Part shown: one piece after another, positions 17,641 through 28,773 of the stretch
How the letters are laid out: the number at the start of each line of letters is the position of its first letter
How positions within the stretch are numbered: the stretch's first letter is position 1
Source: Henricia sp. BOLD:AAB3569
Lineage: Eukaryota; Echinodermata; Asteroidea; Spinulosida; Echinasteridae
Assembly: GCA_037783545.1 (NCBI GenBank)
Contig: JBBELK010000380.1
Location: 372,001 to 436,000 of the forward strand
DNA length: 64,000 bases
Reading direction: 5' to 3'
Program-made: the position numbers and the translations under genes
Notes under the pieces: model-generated
The model's database searches: none
Told to the model about the DNA's origin: nothing
The model's input: the letters and a program-made list of their open reading frames with translations, nothing else

Positions 17641-17778
17641 ATTTATATATAGTAATTATAATTTTAAATAAAAGTTTTTTAAAAATGTCATTTTGTTTGA
17701 CATGATTAGTGTGGGAAAAGGAGGGTGATGCGAGTCGATTTAGTGGCTTGTGTCAAGAGCCCCCTTTTACATACTACT
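17637..17778. repeat. Right terminal inverted repeat of the Polinton
   Basis: This is the inverted counterpart of 1976-2118. It includes the polymerase start codon and the TATA-like leader in mirror image and ends with ATACTACT. Flanking DNA after 17778 (AAAGGAACG) is not satellite and does not repeat the left flank, so no target duplication is present. Confidence 0.93.
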
Positions 17779-17780
17779 AA

Positions 17781-18649
17781 AGGAACGAAGAAAATACATT
17801 GTTTATGTGCATGAAAGGCCATTAAATACCGGTAAGCTAAAGAAAGTCTGAAGATTGGAGACCTACAAGTACACTTTTTTATTATCATCATTGTTATTTT
17901 TATGGGGGAAAAAATTTGCAATGCGCAAAAACCTTTAAAAACATAGTGCGCGCGCTTTTTTTAGCCTTATTATGAAATTTACAGGTGTGCGTAAAGTGAT
18001 TTGTTAAGTCATGGCACTGGAACATGTTATCAACAAGTGCACAGCATACATGTACATGTATGCCAAAAATATTGAATAGAATGTCAAACCAGAGAAGAAG
18101 AAAAAGAACGGACTTCAGTGATTTGTATGGATCTGACATACTGTACCAGTACATGTAATCATTGCCTTTGCCATGTTTGCCGCCGTCCCCACTCAACGGT
18201 GCTTACCTAGCATAGGGAGATGAGCTCACTTTGCCCCCTTGCATTTCATTCCAGCTCCGCGCTGCTCATTATACACTAAGCTGTACAACCCCTGATTATT
18301 ACTGTGGGAGGAAACGGAATCCTCACTGTCGTTCATACCTCATTGATTTTTCGTGCCCTCATTCCGAGTCGAGAAAGGTTAGGGCAATATACCTCCTGGC
18401 GCTTAATTGCACGTACATGTACGGTACCTATGTTTTGTACGAGTGGACATGTATGCATACCGTGATTCGTCAATGTCTGTTCAACGTTACTTGATTTGTG
18501 ATACGGTTTTTATGAACGTGTTTCCTCATTGTTTTGTATGCAGTTGTTCATAATGATAATGATATGGATTTATACCGCGCACTTATCCGGGGAATCCCGA
18601 TCAAGGCGCCTACATCTTTAGATTATAAAATAAAATCTTACAGTTATTG
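17781..18649. other. Host DNA without recognisable gene
   Basis: AT-rich non-coding sequence with several GTACATGT palindromes. No domain-bearing ORF, RNA gene or splice-bounded exon was recognised. Confidence 0.5.
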
Positions 18650-18960
18650 GCTTTTTTCGTCGAAATTACAGAAAGAGTACTGTGACTTTAAAGAAGCGTG
18701 TCCAGATAATATTTTTGAGCCTCCCATTTTTCACATGGGTGTTGAGATTTTGATATCATACTGGTGTATCATTGGTAAATTCTAAAATTTCGCCAATGTT
18801 TTGTAAAGCTGTGCAGTGCACCACCCTTTTTGCTTCCATATCCAAATTGGAGATTGCAATTTTCCTGTTTTCTTCCCATGGATAATATTTTGGGGAGGTA
18901 TTTTATATGATTGTTAGGTTAAAACAAAATATATTTTATAGAAAAATCTGAGCACGCTCC
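18650..18960 (+). repeat. Dispersed repeat, partner of 37440-37790
   Basis: Words such as CATGGGTGTTGAGATTTTGA, ATTGGAGATTGCAATTTTCC, TTCTTCCCATGGATA and ATTTTATATGATTGTTAGGT occur in the reverse order and orientation at 37440-37790. The two copies are diverged, so this is an old interspersed, probably non-autonomous, element. No ORF is seen. Confidence 0.65.
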
Positions 18961-20755
18961 TTTAAGGGGCTATATTTAATGTTCTACATTTAATGCTACA
19001 CTCAAAACACCGAAATATTGAACAATTTATGGGTAATTTCTATAAACTTGGGGTCTAAAAGTGAGACATTTTAGTATCCAAAATATTACAGCTGACAGTA
19101 CATTTGTACCTGCGCAATTTGCCAAAACGATAGAAATGTCATTTAGGTTGCCTTCAATCCATTTTTCAGTAACCATTCTGGGTGAATGTGTCCTGAAATT
19201 ACATGTACTGCGGCCATTAGATATTACAGGGGATACCAAAAATTAAGACCCCAAATTTACCTCCCCTATGTTGGTGGATGATAAAAAAGCATGAATATTA
19301 ATGTGGACCTATTTCCAAATGAAACTGAAAATGCATACATGCATAAGGCTATGTATTGGAAGATTGATGACAGGTTGTGGAATGAACACCAACTGCCTGA
19401 ACACCAACTGCCTAAACAGGGACCCGTTAATGGATGTGTGCCTCGAGGGGGGAAAATGCAAACTGATTAAGTTTGGTAAATTGGAGGCTACATGTACATG
19501 TAGTACTAAAAACAAGTCGGGTGTTTGTAGCAATTGTGGACAGTCAAAAACTGACAGTGCCAAAAAATCTGACAGTGCCAAAAACTGATTTCATGTACCG
19601 TAGTTTAGGGAAATCAAAATTAAACCATTAACAACACAAAATGTTCTCTCCTATGGAGCAGTAGCCTGGTACTTAATATTTACTTGATAATGAGCGTGAT
19701 CCAATTCCGTACCTCACGTGAGGGACGGAAATCAGGAGACAAATGCCTTTCCTTTTAAAATCAATACAACAGATGAAAACTAAAGTGAACTGATGTTAAT
19801 ACACACACCCAGTTTATCACATGTTGAAATTGACTTACAGTTTTATGCAGCTACATGTAGGTTATAATAAAATTGACAAAAATTACAATTTTTTATATGC
19901 ATTTTCAACTATTTCTTGAAAATGTGATGGCACAGTGTGCCCAGCCAAATTTATTCTGTTAGTTTTTGTAATATGATTGTAAAATATGGACATTTTTTGT
20001 TATTGTTTGAGGTACATGTATTATTTTGATTAATTTAGGAAATTGTAAAATGTTTATCCATCGTTTACCAGTTTTGGATTACGCTCTAATAAAAAAAACC
20101 CTCAAACAGTACATTTACAGTATGTACAGTACATGTACATGTACATGTACCGGTATGTAAAGAGAATGCATGCTACGGTATACACGTACTTTAATGTACG
20201 AGCAGGACTGGAAGCACAGTGCATTGCACGTACATGTACGCTCTTATTCAACATGCTCATGTACCGGTACCTTCTAGTGTCGAATGCATACATGTACATG
20301 TTTTCTTTACTATGTATTGTACATGTACATATTTTATGTACATGAATGTATGTTCAGGTACTATACTGACAAACTTTACAAACGCAAAACACACACTTGA
20401 TGGGAGTGCATGGCATCTCTTGATTGTGTCTTGCTTTTAATGCATCCAGGCACTCGTGTTGCACGTGCATTGCATTCAACATGATTTTGCATGCCTGTGA
20501 CAGCTGCACAGAATTTTCTGCGTTTTGTCAATTGTTTTCATATTGGAAACATGGATGAGATTCAAAGTAACCCAGCCTTATTGACAAATTTATGTCTTTG
20601 CCACTCACAAATGTTGTTTGGGCCTTATCGTTCTTCTTACCTGCATTACTAAAGTGTATGTGTCAGTATATTTCAACTTGAGAAATAAATTGGAATAAAA
20701 ATTGATTACTTGCTATCATAAAGGAAAAGTTTTTAACTGAGATATGTATCATCAA
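18961..20755. other. Host DNA, low-complexity palindromes
   Basis: No gene recognised. Positions 20105-20345 are rich in overlapping ACATGTAC/GTACCGGTAC palindromes. A 95-aa Cys-containing ORF at 19301-19588 has no credible family and an internal short duplication (AACACCAACTGCCT), so it is not called. Confidence 0.5.
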
Positions 20756-20765
20756 TAGAAAGTCA

Positions 20766-21101
20766 ATGTGTGATCACATAACTCCCATTCTGCTCAAACT
20801 TCATTGGCTACCCATTAGGTACAGGATTCAATTTAAAGTTGCATTGTTGACATTTAAAGCCCTTCATGGATATATGCACCATCTTACATTCAAGACAGTG
20901 AGACCGAGCCTCAGGTCAAGAGGTAACATGCTATATGTCCCCAAAACCTGTCTGGTAACCTATGGGGATAGGGCATTTTCCAGTTATGCACCCCGTCTTT
21001 GGAATTCTTTGCCGGATGAGCTGAGAGCCACACGTGATCTTTCTGTCTTTAAACGGCATTTAAAGACATTTCTTTTTCACCAGGCTTTTCACAACAACTA
21101 G
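20766..21101 (+). pseudogene. 3' end of a LINE reverse-transcriptase ORF (5'-truncated copy)
   Basis: 111 codons encode the typical C-terminal region of Jockey/CR1/L2-type LINE ORF2 proteins: HITPILLKLHWLPIRYRIQF, FKVALLTFKALHG, then YGDRAFSSYAPRLWNSLPDE and FKRHLKTFLF before a stop. No reverse-transcriptase core lies upstream, so this is a 5'-truncated insertion, and an (ATT/TTA) microsatellite about 70 bp after the stop (21175-21190) fits a LINE 3' end. It sits about 250 bp upstream of the PLC-beta-like exon. Confidence 0.88.
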
Positions 21102-21349
21102 TGACTTTCTTTCTTGACCTGGCGCCTTTGAATGGCCTCCAGATATTAATTGTGCGCCTAATAAGTGCTTTGCTATTATTATTATTATTAGTTATCCTGG
21201 TATTGATTTATCCTGGTGATGAATGACTTCAAAATCATCGCATTTTTGTTTACAGATATTGTAATTTACCTTTAGCATAAAACATTACATTTAAATGTGG
21301 TGCATTGTTTTTGTAATAATATCTTGGATTTTTGCTTTCATTTTAACAG

Positions 21350-21409
21350 GAAGGTCAGGTGTTGGAACTTTCACAAATCAATGATGTTCGAAAGGGAATT
21401 GCCCCAAAG
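21350..21409 (+). CDS. Internal exon, probable phospholipase C beta (PLCB4/NorpA class) PH domain
   Basis: A 60-bp segment bounded by a pyrimidine-rich CATTTTAACAG acceptor and a consensus GTAAGT donor, open in phase 0. It encodes EGQVLELSQINDVRKGIAPK. In PLC-beta proteins a strand of the N-terminal PH domain reads similarly (an EGQVLE block, then an IR/VR-x-G-x-x-PK block), closest in my memory to the PLCB4/NorpA subgroup. If right, the enzyme cleaves PIP2 to IP3 and diacylglycerol downstream of Gq. No neighbouring exon could be assigned, so the introns on both sides must be long. This is the best host-gene evidence in the window; identity rests on 20 residues. Confidence 0.55.
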
Positions 21410-21669
21410 GTAAGTTAACTCATCAAAATGTCACAAATTAAATTCCTGATTTGCAAAATACTTCAAATTACAAGGTGTTTAAAGGTAGAATATGCATGTT
21501 TGGTATCTCGAGGAATCAGAAATGCTCACAGATTTACACATAACTTACACAATATTTATAAACATGATGACGGGAGAAAACTTCCCCTGAAATGGTTTTG
21601 CAATAGTGCAATAGTCTTTGAGAAATGAGCAAAACAATTATTTTTTGTCTCGCGAGACGTAAAAATTAT

Positions 21670-21844
21670 TTCGCCCCAAAACCACCTCGCCCTGGACCAC
21701 TTCGCCCTGAAGCACTTTACCCAAAGGCCATTTCACCCCAAAACCACATCATCCAAACACTACCTCGCCCAAATGCCACTTCGCCCCCAAACAACTTCGT
21801 GCACAGGCCGTGGTTCAGGGCGAAGTGGTTTTGGGGCGAAGTGA
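21670..21844. repeat. Degenerate minisatellite, CGCCCCAAAACCACTT type
   Basis: About ten imperfect copies of a 15-20-bp unit related to TTCGCCCCAAAACCAC run along the plus strand. The last two copies are inverted (GGGCGAAGTGGTTTTGGGGC), so the array ends in a foldback. No coding capacity. Confidence 0.8.
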
Positions 21845-22559
21845 CTGTAAACCAGTTTTTGACTGTTTTCTCAAAAGGTAGACGAAGGTAGAGCTGATTT
21901 TTTGCTCAGGTTGGTTTTAATCATGCATACATGGCCCATTCTCCGCTAAAGTGCTCAGAATTGCCATTTATGTGTCGCTTGCACATTTCGGACTGATGAT
22001 ATCATTTAAAAGAATAATTTATTGTGAATTTATTTGTGATTCGGATTTGTTTAAGAAATTTATGGGGTAAAATTATGGTTACCCACCAAATATTTGAGAA
22101 ATGGTGACAGTAAGGTCATATATGTTGCGATTTCCTGATGTCGCCGGTCAAAGTATATTTTACACAAACGCTCCAGTTCGTTCCTGGGGTGACATACCGA
22201 ATGTTTATCATTTTACATTATAAGCTCATAGTATGTACTCATTGCACAATGACGAATTAAAAAAGTTGAACTCATAAATTTTGCATTAGCCACGTGAAAA
22301 TACATGTCGCCAATTTTACAACCAGATACGTTACCGTTTTTTCCTGAACTATCTGAACATGTTACATTCGAGGAATATCCACATAGAGTTAGCCCAGGCA
22401 ACAGGCCAAACCAGTGATTATATTGTACATATGCCAAAAGTATAAATGTTTTCACTTAAGAAAATATAGACCTCTCCTTGGACAAAAACCACCGTGTTAC
22501 GCACGAGTCGCGACAGATACGTTACCTACATTCCCCTATCCTCTGGAGAAACCCAGCGG

Positions 22560-23140
22560 TATCAGCCCTATTGCACCATACCAGTCAATAGTGGGCTGGG
22601 CCATGACCAATCAAGGAGCGATAGATGTAGTGTAAGGTAGCAGAATTTGGAAATGACAGCATGTTTAATTATTGGCCGGACAGATACGTTACGCGAGATA
22701 CGTTACCGAAACCAGATACGTTACCAAACAGAATTTGAATTTTTGAGTTTTCAACCCTTATCAGCCCTCTTGCACCATACCAGTCAATAGTGGGCTGGGC
22801 CATGACCAATCAAGGAGCGATATATCTAGTGTACGGTAGCAGAGTTTGGAAATGAAAGCATGTTTCATTATTGGCCGGACAGATACGTTACCGAAACCAG
22901 ATACGTTACCAAACAAAATTTGAATTTTTTGAGTTTTCAACCCTTATCAGCCCTCTTGCACCATTCCAGTCAATAGTTGGCTGGGCCATGACCAATCAAG
23001 GAGCGATAGATGTAGTGTACGGTAGCAGAGTTTGGAAATGACAGCATGTTTCATTATTGGCCGGACAGATACGTTACGCCAGATACGTTACCAAAACCAG
23101 ATACGTTACCAAACAGAATTTGAATTTTTGAGTTTTCTAC
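22560..23140. repeat. Three tandem copies of a 186-199-bp unit with CAGATACGTTACC motifs
   Basis: Units begin near 22561, 22760 and 22946 with ATCAGCCCT(A/C)TTGCACCAT and continue with GGGCTGGGCCATGACCAATC and GGCCGGACAGATACGTTAC. The short word CAGATACGTTAC is amplified further (22310-22340, 22515, 23243). The copies are highly similar, so the triplication is fairly recent. No ORF spans the units. Confidence 0.85.
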
Positions 23141-23249
23141 CTTTATCTTAATACAAATATCGCAAAAGACATGTGTTTGTGTATAACTACTGCTGTTAAC
23201 TACGATATGTAACTCTTTTTGTCTGTTTCAAATTTGATTTGCCAGATAC

Positions 23250-25263
23250 GTTACCAGACACATCCTTATATAATTTATCGTGTTGTCTGAGTTTGGGAAG
23301 AAAAATCTGTGTTATTTCATGTTCGTTGAATTTGTCGTGACCAGTTGATTAGTTTACGGCGGTTAATCAAAACTGCAAGACGGGGAGCAATGAATAAAGC
23401 GAGAACAATTATGTCGACATCCATGTCAGACAGAACTTACCCTGATTTGTTTCAACAACACACGGGGGGAAAACGTGTTTTGGATTATTTACCAGTCAAA
23501 AATGTCAATTAAACCGACGTGTTTTGAATGTGTCCGATAGGAGGCCTAACACCACCATTCACACAGTTTAAACTTTATCATACTCAATTCACAGACATGC
23601 ATTTTCTACAAGTAGAATTGTGGTAACGTATCTGTTATGTTGTTAAAACACGTTTAACAAGGTCTGACTTTGTGTTCGTATTTCTAGAAAGGTAGATGAG
23701 TTAAAGATCACCCATGCCTTGTTTGATATTCTGGAGCTATTACACTTTACGATTTTGACCATATTTGTTTTTTTCATTGTTGTCAATATTTCGCCAATTG
23801 TCACTCCCAACTTGAGCACTTTAGCGGAGAATGGGCCACATGTACCTTCAATCACACAGGGGGATGAAACTACATGTACATGTATTTTGTAATGGTTTAC
23901 CAAATTAAAAATTGTTTCACCAAATTGTACGAATTTGACCCCAAAAAAAGTTTAACAAAAAGGAAGAGGGAGCAGTATAGATTTAGTATAGATGTACTTT
24001 TTTTTGCAGATGGCCACTGTATCTTAGAGGACTTTTGGTATCAAGTTTTGATATACAAGTACATGTACATGTACATATACATGTACATGTAGTACATACA
24101 TGTACTACATGTACATGTAATGTTGGACACAATATCACATACAGATTCATCTGCTATTTCATTCATATTAGCCAAGGTACATTGCACATCTGTATTTCAG
24201 TTTAGAAATTGTCTCCCTCACTGTACATGTATAAGTGCTATTTCTTTATTTTAAAATAAAAAGAACATTAAGAGACTTGTGTCATGGTTTGCGCATGCTC
24301 AGAAGAATGTAGTGCAACTTTGTTACACAACGCCATCGTGTATACTCGGCACATGCTGCATGTGCAGTATACATGTACAATGAGTGTTTACAATACGTAC
24401 ATGTAGAATTCAACTGCATAGTACATCGTGTTGTGCGCCTTCGTTCGATTTCGCGCAGTGTCTGGAAAAAATCAGTAGAGCGGTAGCGGCCACGGTGTCT
24501 ATTTCCATCGACAGAAGATTTGCTGTCAGGACAGATCAGGCCTCTTTTTACTTTACTAAGGTAATACTTGCACAAATTAACAAAACTGAAATAATGAAGA
24601 GTTTATTTTATGGATATTTGGCCACAGATCAGAGCAGGATCCATTTGTTTCTTGTGTAGACCATGGACTATGCTATGGAGCTACATGTACATGTAGGCCT
24701 ACATGTATGTGTATAGACAAACCATTGTATTGTTCATTATGTTCACATATAATGAACAACATTGTTCATTGTAGGACACTAGCCAGAACAGTTTTATTTA
24801 GTCTTAGATAATTATTTTACCTACAAATATCACTAGGTATCAGTGTCAGGAAGTGTAAATTTGACATAAAAATTAAGCAGTTAGTTTAGCTTAAATTTAG
24901 CAGAAAAAAAGATGCTGTGATACATGTATCAGGATAGCCAAGCACTCTCAATCGGTCATGTCCTTGGTTTTGCATGTGTACTGTGATCTTCTCATAACAC
25001 CTCTGATTTATGCCTAAATTCATTTTGTAGGACTGAGTTTTATTTTTTAGCAATTAACATGATTAATGCATTCCTTTCAGCTGCTCATAGAGCAAGGAAC
25101 ATGCAGTTTTATCTTGTTAGGTTTACTCAACAAAACTCAAAAGCTTCACATTTTTCTAAGTTGTCCCTGCGGTACATAAATTAGCTTGCAAAATTTCAAA
25201 AATTCCAATCCCGGCAAGTTTGGGGCAAGCTTGCTGGCGAGCGGTAGGTACGCATGTACAGTA
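23250..25263. other. Host DNA without recognised gene
   Basis: Contains a dense ACATGTAC/TACATGTA block at 24055-24120. An exon-like segment ending in TTTACTTTACTAAG followed by GTAATA near 24560 lacks a recognisable family and is not called. Confidence 0.45.
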
Positions 25264-25543
25264 GGCAAGCTTGCGGCAAGCTTGCGGCAAGCTTGCGGCA
25301 AGCTTGCGGCAAGCTTGCGGCAAGCTTGCGGCAAGCTTGCGGCAAGCTTGCGGCAAGCTTACTGCGAGCTTGCGGCAAGCTTACTGCGAGCTTGCGGCAA
25401 GCTTGCTTGCGGCAAGCTATACGGCAAGCTTGCTGCGAGCTTGCTGCAAGCTTATGGCAAGCTTGCGGCGAGCTTATGGCAAGCTTGCGGCAAGCTTGCG
25501 GCAAGCTTATGGCAAGCTTGCGGCAAGCTTGCAGCAAGCTTGC
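25264..25543. repeat. Palindromic 11-bp minisatellite (GGCAAGCTTGC)n
   Basis: About 25 copies of an 11-bp unit whose core GCAAGCTTGC is its own reverse complement. The first part is perfect; later copies vary (TTATGGC, TTACTGC, TTGCTGC). Because the unit is self-complementary and not a multiple of three, long repetitive ORFs (KLAASLRQACG-type) appear in most frames of both strands; these are artefacts of the repeat. Such an array can fold into chained hairpins. Confidence 0.92.
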
Positions 25544-25593
25544 CCTCATTTGCATTTTTGGAACCTTGCAAGCTTGCAGACAAGCTTTTGGCA

Positions 25594-25700
25594 ATTTGAC
25601 AAAGCTGAAATTTCTTCGGATAAGTTTGTTGATGTCTTTCTTTTGATTTATAATGGTTTTATTCGCAGAATCGCTCAAAAACAGATCATCTACAGGGCCT
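25594..25700 (+). repeat. Truncated copy of a TTAAAGG-ended dispersed element
   Basis: Shares GACAAAGCTGAAATTTCTTC, ATGTCTTTCTTTTGATTTAT and CAGAATCGCTCAAAAACAGA with 58310-58430 (inverted) and, less closely, with 38290-38381. Only the right third of the element is present. Confidence 0.75.
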
Positions 25701-25841
25701 TTAAGGGCACAGGCTCGTCAGCAATGCGCGCGCGCCATATTCGTGCCACAAAATACGCAGCTCCATGCCTATGCTATGGAGCTGCGTATTTTGTGGCACG
25801 GATTTGGCGCACGCACATTGCTGACGAGCCTGCGCCTTTAA
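25701..25841. repeat. 141-bp foldback with TTAAAGG ends
   Basis: Two arms of about 57-66 bp, each containing CAGGCTCGTCAGCAATG and CAAAATACGCAGCTCCAT or their complements, flank a 9-bp loop (GCCTATGCT). Ends read TTAAGGGC / GCCTTTAA. It directly follows the truncated copy of the TTAAAGG family and may be its terminal hairpin or a separate MITE. Confidence 0.85.
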
Positions 25842-25844
25842 TGT

Positions 25845-27304
25845 ATGTATGTATAAGTGTGACATTTTGTCCGATGGTGTTGAAAATGTCAGTCTATTTT
25901 GGGCATCATATCCCCGTAGTGAGCCCTAGAATGCATATGGGAAAGCTATATTTAGCAACTCAATTCCTGAACGTTGCATTACTGTCATAAAAGCTGGTGC
26001 TTTAATTAAACCCAGCCAACTCGTATAGTTGGCTTCAACTCCTTTCTCTAATTAAAGTTTGAGATAGTAATTATAATCTGTTATCTCAGGATGTAGTCAA
26101 CGAGCTGATATTTTGACTGCTGCACATACATGATTGCACTTCTGTCTCTAGAGTGTTATTTCCGTGGTTCTTTCCATGAAACTGTGCCTTTTTTTTGTAA
26201 TTATCATTCAAAATGATATCCAACATTCAGATTTAAACCAGCAGGTACCCAGTAAATTTTGTTTTACTCGAATATTATAAAAAAGACTTACAAGTTGATC
26301 AAAATGTTTCACTTTGCATCTCTTTTTCACAAAATGACCCATAACGGTTCATCTTCTTCTGTCATATTATAAAAAGGACATGGTCAAAATGTTTGGGAAT
26401 TTTGGTGACTGCATTATGATTAATATCTTTGTTATTCTACTACATGTACCATCATGAATAAGCCTCCAACTTAAAGATAGATTACATGATTGGAAAACTT
26501 TTAAAAACAGGAATGACAGCATCACATAACTAAAGAATAATGTTGATAAACTGCCTTGTAGAAATTTCAGCCACATAGATCGTTGCAGTAATACTGTACT
26601 TCGATGCAGAAAACCTTAAAAATCCATGCATGGGTTTTGTTTTGAATAAAATGGTAAAAAAATTGTTTCCAAACTTCTTTTTTTTGTAACCACCTCCAGT
26701 TGGCAATTTCTTCCAAAAGGGTACCATTTTACATGGGAAAAATTGTATAGTGTTTGTTAACATTGCTATCAACATTTTGGGTAACTGCAAGGCTTTAAAC
26801 TTCCTACACCAACTTGAACAAGCATATACAGCTGCTTTTATTATGTAAAACAATAAGAAGTCGCACCTTGGCATTCCTACACATGCAAACTATTGCAAGT
26901 GACGTCAGAAAGCGTGCTATAACCGGGATGAAGCGTACACGTATTGGGCTGTTGCCATGGAGACTGTTGCCATAGTGATTAGAATCCTAGTCAGCTATAG
27001 GATGATCCCCCTAGTTATGTAGAGAGCTCTCTTGATTGCACTTTTTTTCCCATAGCTCATTTGCGGTGTGTACTCCTGACGGCGTCATGTGCTAGCCCTC
27101 CAGAGAGAGGTTTATTGCATCTACTCCTGGGACAATTCCTAGAAAACCCACATTATGTTTGACCGTTTATGTACATGTACATGTAGCTATGTGTTCTACA
27201 TGTATTTCTAGAATGAAACCTGTTGGGCTGTATGTACGGGTACGTGTGCTTATAAGACAAATTGTTCATGTTTAAATTTTCAGTTTACGTAAGTATGTAC
27301 ATAT
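25845..27304. other. Host DNA without recognised gene
   Basis: AT-rich, no domain-bearing ORF, no RNA gene recognised. Confidence 0.5.
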
Positions 27305-27758
27305 GGGTCTTTCCACGCTAATGGGCCTATTTGAAAAATAAGTCAATAATTCCTTTCAGATGTCTTCAGTTTAAATCAAACTTAAAGAAATTCCCTTGTA
27401 CTGTTTTCAGGAGATACATGTAGCTTTTGCCCAAAAAGGTAAGAAAAGGCTGCCACGACATACATCTCTGAAAACCCCGTGCACAATTTTTCACTTATAA
27501 ATAATACGAATGTAACGTGGACAGACAAAAAGTCACAATTTTATTGTCTGTCCACGTTACATACATAATTGTACGTACATACACAAGTTTTTCAGAAATG
27601 TATGTTGTGGCAGCATTTTCTTACTTTTTTGGGCAAAAGTTATCTCCTGAGAACAGTATCAAGGGAATTTCTTTATAAAGTTTGAGATAAACTGAAGACA
27701 TCTGAAAGGAATTAAACTGACTTATTTTTCAAATAGGCCCATTAGCGTGGAAGGACCC
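27305..27758. mobile_element. 454-bp foldback MITE
   Basis: The whole segment is an imperfect palindrome: the left arm starts GGGTCTTTCCACGCTAATGG, the right arm ends with its complement, and the centre (about 27510-27555) has ATGTAACGTGGACAGACA facing its complement around a short loop. The arms, about 215 bp each, differ by small substitutions and indels. There is no ORF, and no clear target duplication at the ends. It is probably a non-autonomous DNA transposon. Confidence 0.88.
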
Positions 27759-27759
27759 A

Positions 27760-28773
27760 TGTACGTACCGGTACATGTACAGTCAGAAGTATTAAATACA
27801 AAGTACTGTATGTATAAAACATGCAACCAAGTGTTAAAACTGGTGTGCTAGCTTTGTAACAGTCTTTACTAAATTCTTGATTTTGTGGAATTCCTCACGT
27901 GCATGCAGTACTAGTACTTAAAACATACATGTGTAGCTTGTACATGTACATGTACACCTTGCAATGGTTCGGGTAGACCTGTTTACCATTTTGGGTGATG
28001 ATGGTAGTGGTGTACGTACATGCCCAATGGGGCCACGTACTGCCCATTGACAATTGGATGCCATCTGTGACCAGAAATCCAAGTAAAAAGGATCTTTTTT
28101 TACGATTGGGCACTGTACTTGCGTATCGTGATTAGGGTATCAAAAACTCAGAAAAACTGAATAAAGGGTACTTTAAAAAAATCTTTCCCCAGATACATGT
28201 ACATGTAATTAGGGTCCTTGAGAGGACTTGCAATGGGATCATAAAATGTTTCATTTTATATTAATGGTGTTTTATTATGATCATTATTGCAGCCCAATTA
28301 ATAGGCTGAATTGCACATGATCTAACAAACTGTCACATTACAAAAAAATAAATTAACATAAAATATACATTAAATAACAACAAGTATTAGGGCCAAATTA
28401 ATTAATTAGACTTACAATATATTTAGGATACACAGGATAAATTACACACGATCAACCACCACCCACCTCCCACCCCAACCCCCCACTGGTCTCTATCCAT
28501 TGTTATTTAGAATCTTAATAAAGGAGGGAATTGGACTAGTTTTATACCACTCAGTTTTACACATAATATATTTAAATGGTTTTTGTCTCAATTAGTTAAT
28601 TGGCTGCATGGCTTCAAAATGGGCAGAAAATACAATCAATGTGCACTGTACCGGTATGTGTGCAGTAGGTCTGCATGTGTGAATTCACCAGTGCATTTTG
28701 CGGAACGTCTTTAATTGTACTTGTTAAGCATGTTAAGGGGTGCATTTTTGGACTGTAGAAATTACGTGTTTAG
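27760..28773. other. Host DNA before the gypsy insertion
   Basis: No gene recognised. Contains pyrimidine/purine-rich and AT-rich stretches; the last bases TTAG (28770-28773) are the left copy of the gypsy target duplication. Confidence 0.5.

Larger units (their letters stand above)
1976..17778. mobile_element. Polinton/Maverick (adintovirus-like) element, 15.8 kb
   Basis: The element is bounded by inverted repeats that begin AGTAGTAT and are about 143 bp long. Between them lie the hallmark Polinton genes: retroviral-type integrase, protein-primed family B DNA polymerase, A32-like packaging ATPase and double-jelly-roll major capsid protein, plus small membrane and structural genes. Gene order is tight, with two minus-strand operon-like runs and three plus-strand genes. 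Size and content fit integrated Polintons, which are regarded as both transposons and endogenous viruses. The polymerase is broken while integrase, ATPase and capsid genes are open. No 6-bp target duplication is seen: the left flank reads ACGATT and the right flank AAAGGA. Confidence 0.95.

Noticed and set aside
19301-19588. 95-aa Cys-rich ORF as a secreted or zinc-binding peptide
   Set aside because: No signal peptide, short internal duplication, no splice context, low-complexity end.
20766-21101. Reading the HWLPIRYRIQF ORF as a host gene
   Set aside because: Wording is that of LINE ORF2 C-termini, and a microsatellite tail follows.
24384-24563. Possible exon ending at a GTAATA donor
   Set aside because: No recognised family, weak donor, no clear acceptor fixing the start.
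25080-25125. Exon-like segment after CATTCCTTTCAG
   Set aside because: The donor side (GTTTAC) is poor and the encoded 13 residues match nothing known.
25186-25990. Long ORFs with KLAASLRQACG-type repeats on both strands
   Set aside because: They are forced by the self-complementary 11-bp minisatellite; no independent coding sign.
27404-27450. Possible 28-bp exon with acceptor and donor-like sites
   Set aside because: It lies inside a foldback MITE arm, so it is not accepted as a host exon.
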